64,000 nucleotides of DNA from SIG480 sp045539475 (lineage in GTDB: Bacteria; Bacillota; Clostridia; Oscillospirales; JAAYXM01). The notes beneath the pieces were generated by a model. The model was given only the letters and a program-made list of their open reading frames with translations. It did not search any database and was not told the origin of the DNA. Location: the NCBI GenBank assembly GCA_045539475.1, contig JAZQFJ010000085.1, positions 1-64,000 on the forward strand. Direction: 5' to 3'. Numbering within the stretch: the first letter of the stretch is position 1; each line of letters begins with the position of its first letter. Positions 62,213 through 64,000 of this stretch are shown here, piece after piece. The position numbers were made by a program, and so were the translations under genes.

Positions 62213-63121
62213 ATGGACAATAAACAGATTGAGAAGATCAACATAATAAAGTCGTATCTGCCGAAGTGTATATCAATCTACGATGCGCATGTGTACGGCA
62301 ATATACCCAAAGATAAGTTCCTTAATGCCTGCAATTCCTATGCCGGTAAGGTTGGATACAACGAAACAATTGGTTTGATTGACGAAACGGTGTTTGGTAG
62401 TGGGAAAAAGGGGTTTTTATTTACCTTTGATGGGTATTACTACGACGGTTGTGGTTCAATAAAATTGTATAAAAATAATACGAAATTTAATGGCTTAGGA
62501 TCGTCGTATAATTTAGCGATGATGAATGAAATGTTGCAAAAACTGTATGAGGTCGAGGTCAGAAAATCAAAGCTCGAAAATTTTCTTGATACAACTCTCG
62601 AAATAGGTCAGGCGATTCTTGAGAATATTGATGATGTTGATAACATTATTGAATATGTCGCTGATGAGCTTTCGGGTGATGCCTATGCATTCAATTTTTC
62701 GGAAACAGAAGACCTTAAGGAAAACCTGCAACAGATTTCAGATAACATTCGCAAGGCAAACGATTTTCTCGAAAAGATGGATAAAGCAGCTGAAAGGGCA
62801 AAAGAGGTGCTCGGAAAACAAAATGAAGATGCGGCTATAGGTGTATTCTTTGTATATCTTGAAAAAGCAGATTCCGGCCTTGCGGAAGAAATGGACGAGA
62901 TGTTTGAACTTTTAATAACCAACATGGAACTTGACTTGGATTATGAAGTAAAATTCGCGGATATTATCGACGAAGTAAAAGAAGCTTTTGATAATCTGGA
63001 AGTGTCGCAAATTGCACTTGCAAAAATAGCAATTACGGCTTTTATAGCGAATTTAAAGCTCATAAAATTAAAAGGCTCTGTGCTGTCGCAGTGTGTTGAT
63101 ACACTAATTGAAAATGTATAG
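62213..63121 (+). CDS. protein of unknown function with PH-like N-terminus and helical C-terminus
   Basis: 302 residues. Residues ~25-95 (LIDETVFGSGKKGFLFTFDG, YYYDGCGSIKLYK) look like the beta-sheet of bacterial PH-like (YokE/short PH) domains. From ~100 to 300 it is helical and acidic with coiled-coil potential (LQQISDNIRKANDFLEKMDK). No enzyme motif and no membrane span. AGAGAGG precedes the start. It ends the short rightward operon before a terminator. Confidence 0.65.
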   Translation: MDNKQIEKINIIKSYLPKCISIYDAHVYGNIPKDKFLNACNSYAGKVGYNETIGLIDETVFGSGKKGFLFTFDGYYYDGCGSIKLYKNNTKFNGLGSSYNLAMMNEMLQKLYEVEVRKSKLENFLDTTLEIGQAILENIDDVDNIIEYVADELSGDAYAFNFSETEDLKENLQQISDNIRKANDFLEKMDKAAERAKEVLGKQNEDAAIGVFFVYLEKADSGLAEEMDEMFELLITNMELDLDYEVKFADIIDEVKEAFDNLEVSQIALAKIAITAFIANLKLIKLKGSVLSQCVDTLIENV

Positions 63122-63129
63122 TTTGTAGT

Positions 63130-63170
63130 AAAAGCTACCCTGTGCTGAAATAAACACAGGGTAGCTTTTT
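63130..63170. terminator. bidirectional terminator
   Basis: A perfect 15-bp stem (AAAAGCTACCCTGTG with its complement, 10-base loop) with T-rich arms lies between the convergent genes at 62213 and 63169. Confidence 0.9.
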
Positions 63171-63342
63171 ATAAATACTTCAAATATTCAATGACTGAAT
63201 CACGGGTAACGCGCCATCTTCGACCTATCTTAAAACCTTCCAATTCTCCGCTGTGAAGTAGGTCGAGTAAAGTATTTTTGCCGACTTTTAATAAGTCTTT
63301 ACATTCATTGAATGTCATGATTTCGGGGATATTTTTAAACAT
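63169..63342 (-). CDS. excisionase-like helix-turn-helix protein
   Basis: 57 residues, below most callers' cut-off. The pattern is that of the MerR-like excisionase (Xis) DNA-binding family: MTFNECKDLLKVGKNTLLDL, then ELEGFKIGRRWRVTRDSVIE. GGAAGGAGCGGG sits directly before the ATG. In integrative elements such proteins direct the recombinase to excision; no integrase is visible before the window ends. It is divergent from the DUF960 gene. Confidence 0.8.
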   Translation of the reverse strand: MFKNIPEIMTFNECKDLLKVGKNTLLDLLHSGELEGFKIGRRWRVTRDSVIEYLKYL

Positions 63343-63484
63343 AAAATCCCGCTCCTTCCTTTTATTTTTTGTTTTATATTAGTGTTCATAAGATTATATA
63401 AGTTTATATTCTCCCGTGCAAACAAAAACTTTTTAAGTTATATATTATACATTTATAAAGGTCTTGAAAGGAGGAATATAAACT

Positions 63485-63766
63485 TTGTTTGACAACTGTA
63501 AATTTGTAAGCTGTGGTGTTGCAAATGAAATACCGCCGCTTCTGCAGCTCTTTATGTGGGAGCTCATCAGACAAATGCCTGTGGATAAAGATTATCTGCA
63601 GGTGTTTTCTTTATCTTCTGATAACGGAAAACAGAAGATAAAACATCATCAGGAAGTGCCTGAATACAGCAAAGAGTACGTTATAAACATGAAGCCTGTT
63701 ACAAATACGATCTATGTAATAGACGATGAAACGCACTCTACTATGCTGCTGGCAGAAGAATACTGA
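63485..63766 (+). CDS. DUF960 family protein
   Basis: 93 residues, the whole DUF960 domain: PPLLQLFMWELIRQM, KDYLQVFSL, HHQEVPEYS, NTIYVIDDETHSTMLLAEEY. The function is unknown, but the family is nearly confined to Tn916-like and related conjugative elements. The start is TTG at 63485 with GGAGG 11 bases upstream. It is co-transcribed with the partial gene 14 bases later. Confidence 0.85.
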   Translation: MFDNCKFVSCGVANEIPPLLQLFMWELIRQMPVDKDYLQVFSLSSDNGKQKIKHHQEVPEYSKEYVINMKPVTNTIYVIDDETHSTMLLAEEY

Positions 63767-63780
63767 AAGGAAAGGATATC

Positions 63781-64000
63781 ATGAACAAAAATGTAGTGTG
63801 CTCTGTATGCGGAGCGAAATTGACAGAAGAAGCCGCAATGGAATTTGGCGGGCAGATTATGTGTGAAACTTGTTTTAATGAAAAAACAGTTTTATGCGAT
63901 AACTGCAACAAAAGAATTTGGAGGGATGATGCCGAAGAAGATTCAAATTACACACTCTGTTGCCATTGTTACGAATACAGCTTTGTCTCATGCGAACGCT
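63781..64000 (+). CDS. zinc-finger protein of a mobile element (partial)
   Basis: At least 73 residues, running off the right edge. CxxC pairs at regular intervals (VVCSVCGAKL, MCETCFNEK, VLCDNCNKRIW, TLCCHCYEY) give a LIM- or RING-like set of zinc fingers. AAAGGAAAGG precedes the ATG. In conjugative elements such N-termini often precede YodL- or antirestriction-like domains, which cannot be checked here. Confidence 0.75.
   Translation, partial: MNKNVVCSVCGAKLTEEAAMEFGGQIMCETCFNEKTVLCDNCNKRIWRDDAEEDSNYTLCCHCYEYSFVSCER

Overview
The window reads as a chromosomal segment of a spore-forming, low-to-medium GC member of the Bacillota, class Clostridia. The evidence is a spoVM gene, an alpha/beta-type small acid-soluble spore protein, strong GGAGG-type ribosome binding sites, many TTGACA-17-TATAAT promoters, and abundant U-tailed intrinsic terminators. 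Gram-positive traits include a PrsA-like foldase lipoprotein and an S-layer-homology (SLH) anchored enzyme.

Positions 1-27,150 are mostly ordinary chromosome. They carry a tandem-OB SSB-like protein, three AraC regulators, a CNNM/CorC-type transporter behind a structured leader, a DegT aminotransferase, pyrR, acpP, a cysteine desulfurase, a NamZ-like (DUF1343) muramidase, two MATE transporters, pepF, spoVM, an AEC permease, a PrsA-like foldase, gap, an EamA permease, tRNA-Pro, ccdA, an OPA-like MFS permease, transketolase, a D-lyxose isomerase-like cupin and a spore protein. The tRNA-Pro gene sits inside a mosaic of tRNA fragments.

Positions 27,200-31,850 are accessory DNA. They carry a Phd/YefM-ParE-type toxin-antitoxin pair, two small leftward proteins, a superfamily 3 helicase of the phage/plasmid D5 type, a divergent zinc-finger protein, and an AT-rich stretch with iteron-like repeats and no genes.

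Positions 31,900-60,400 form a carbohydrate-use island. A leftward arm holds a truncated SGNH hydrolase, a metallophosphoesterase, a PHP hydrolase, a GH20 hexosaminidase, a nitrilase fused to a GDPD-like domain, and an AraC regulator. A rightward arm holds an endonuclease/exonuclease/phosphatase-fold enzyme, a 2,455-residue heparinase II/III-like lyase with SLH domains, two Gfo/Idh/MocA oxidoreductases, an orphan sugar-binding lipoprotein, a 906-residue secreted protein sharing its repeated module with the lyase, a DUF5107/TPR protein, a histidine phosphatase, a GH3 glycosidase, a second GH20 and an amidohydrolase. The inferred logic is that the cell-surface lyase and secreted binding protein attack an amino-sugar-containing, probably uronate-containing polymer, while cytoplasmic GH20, GH3 and oxidoreductases finish it. 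A 42-nt sequence occurs in direct orientation immediately left (31,795) and right (60,663) of this island.

Positions 60,700-64,000 are again mobile-element-like: Fic, a Mor-like regulator, two unrecognised proteins, an excisionase-like HTH protein, DUF960 and a partial Cys-rich zinc protein.
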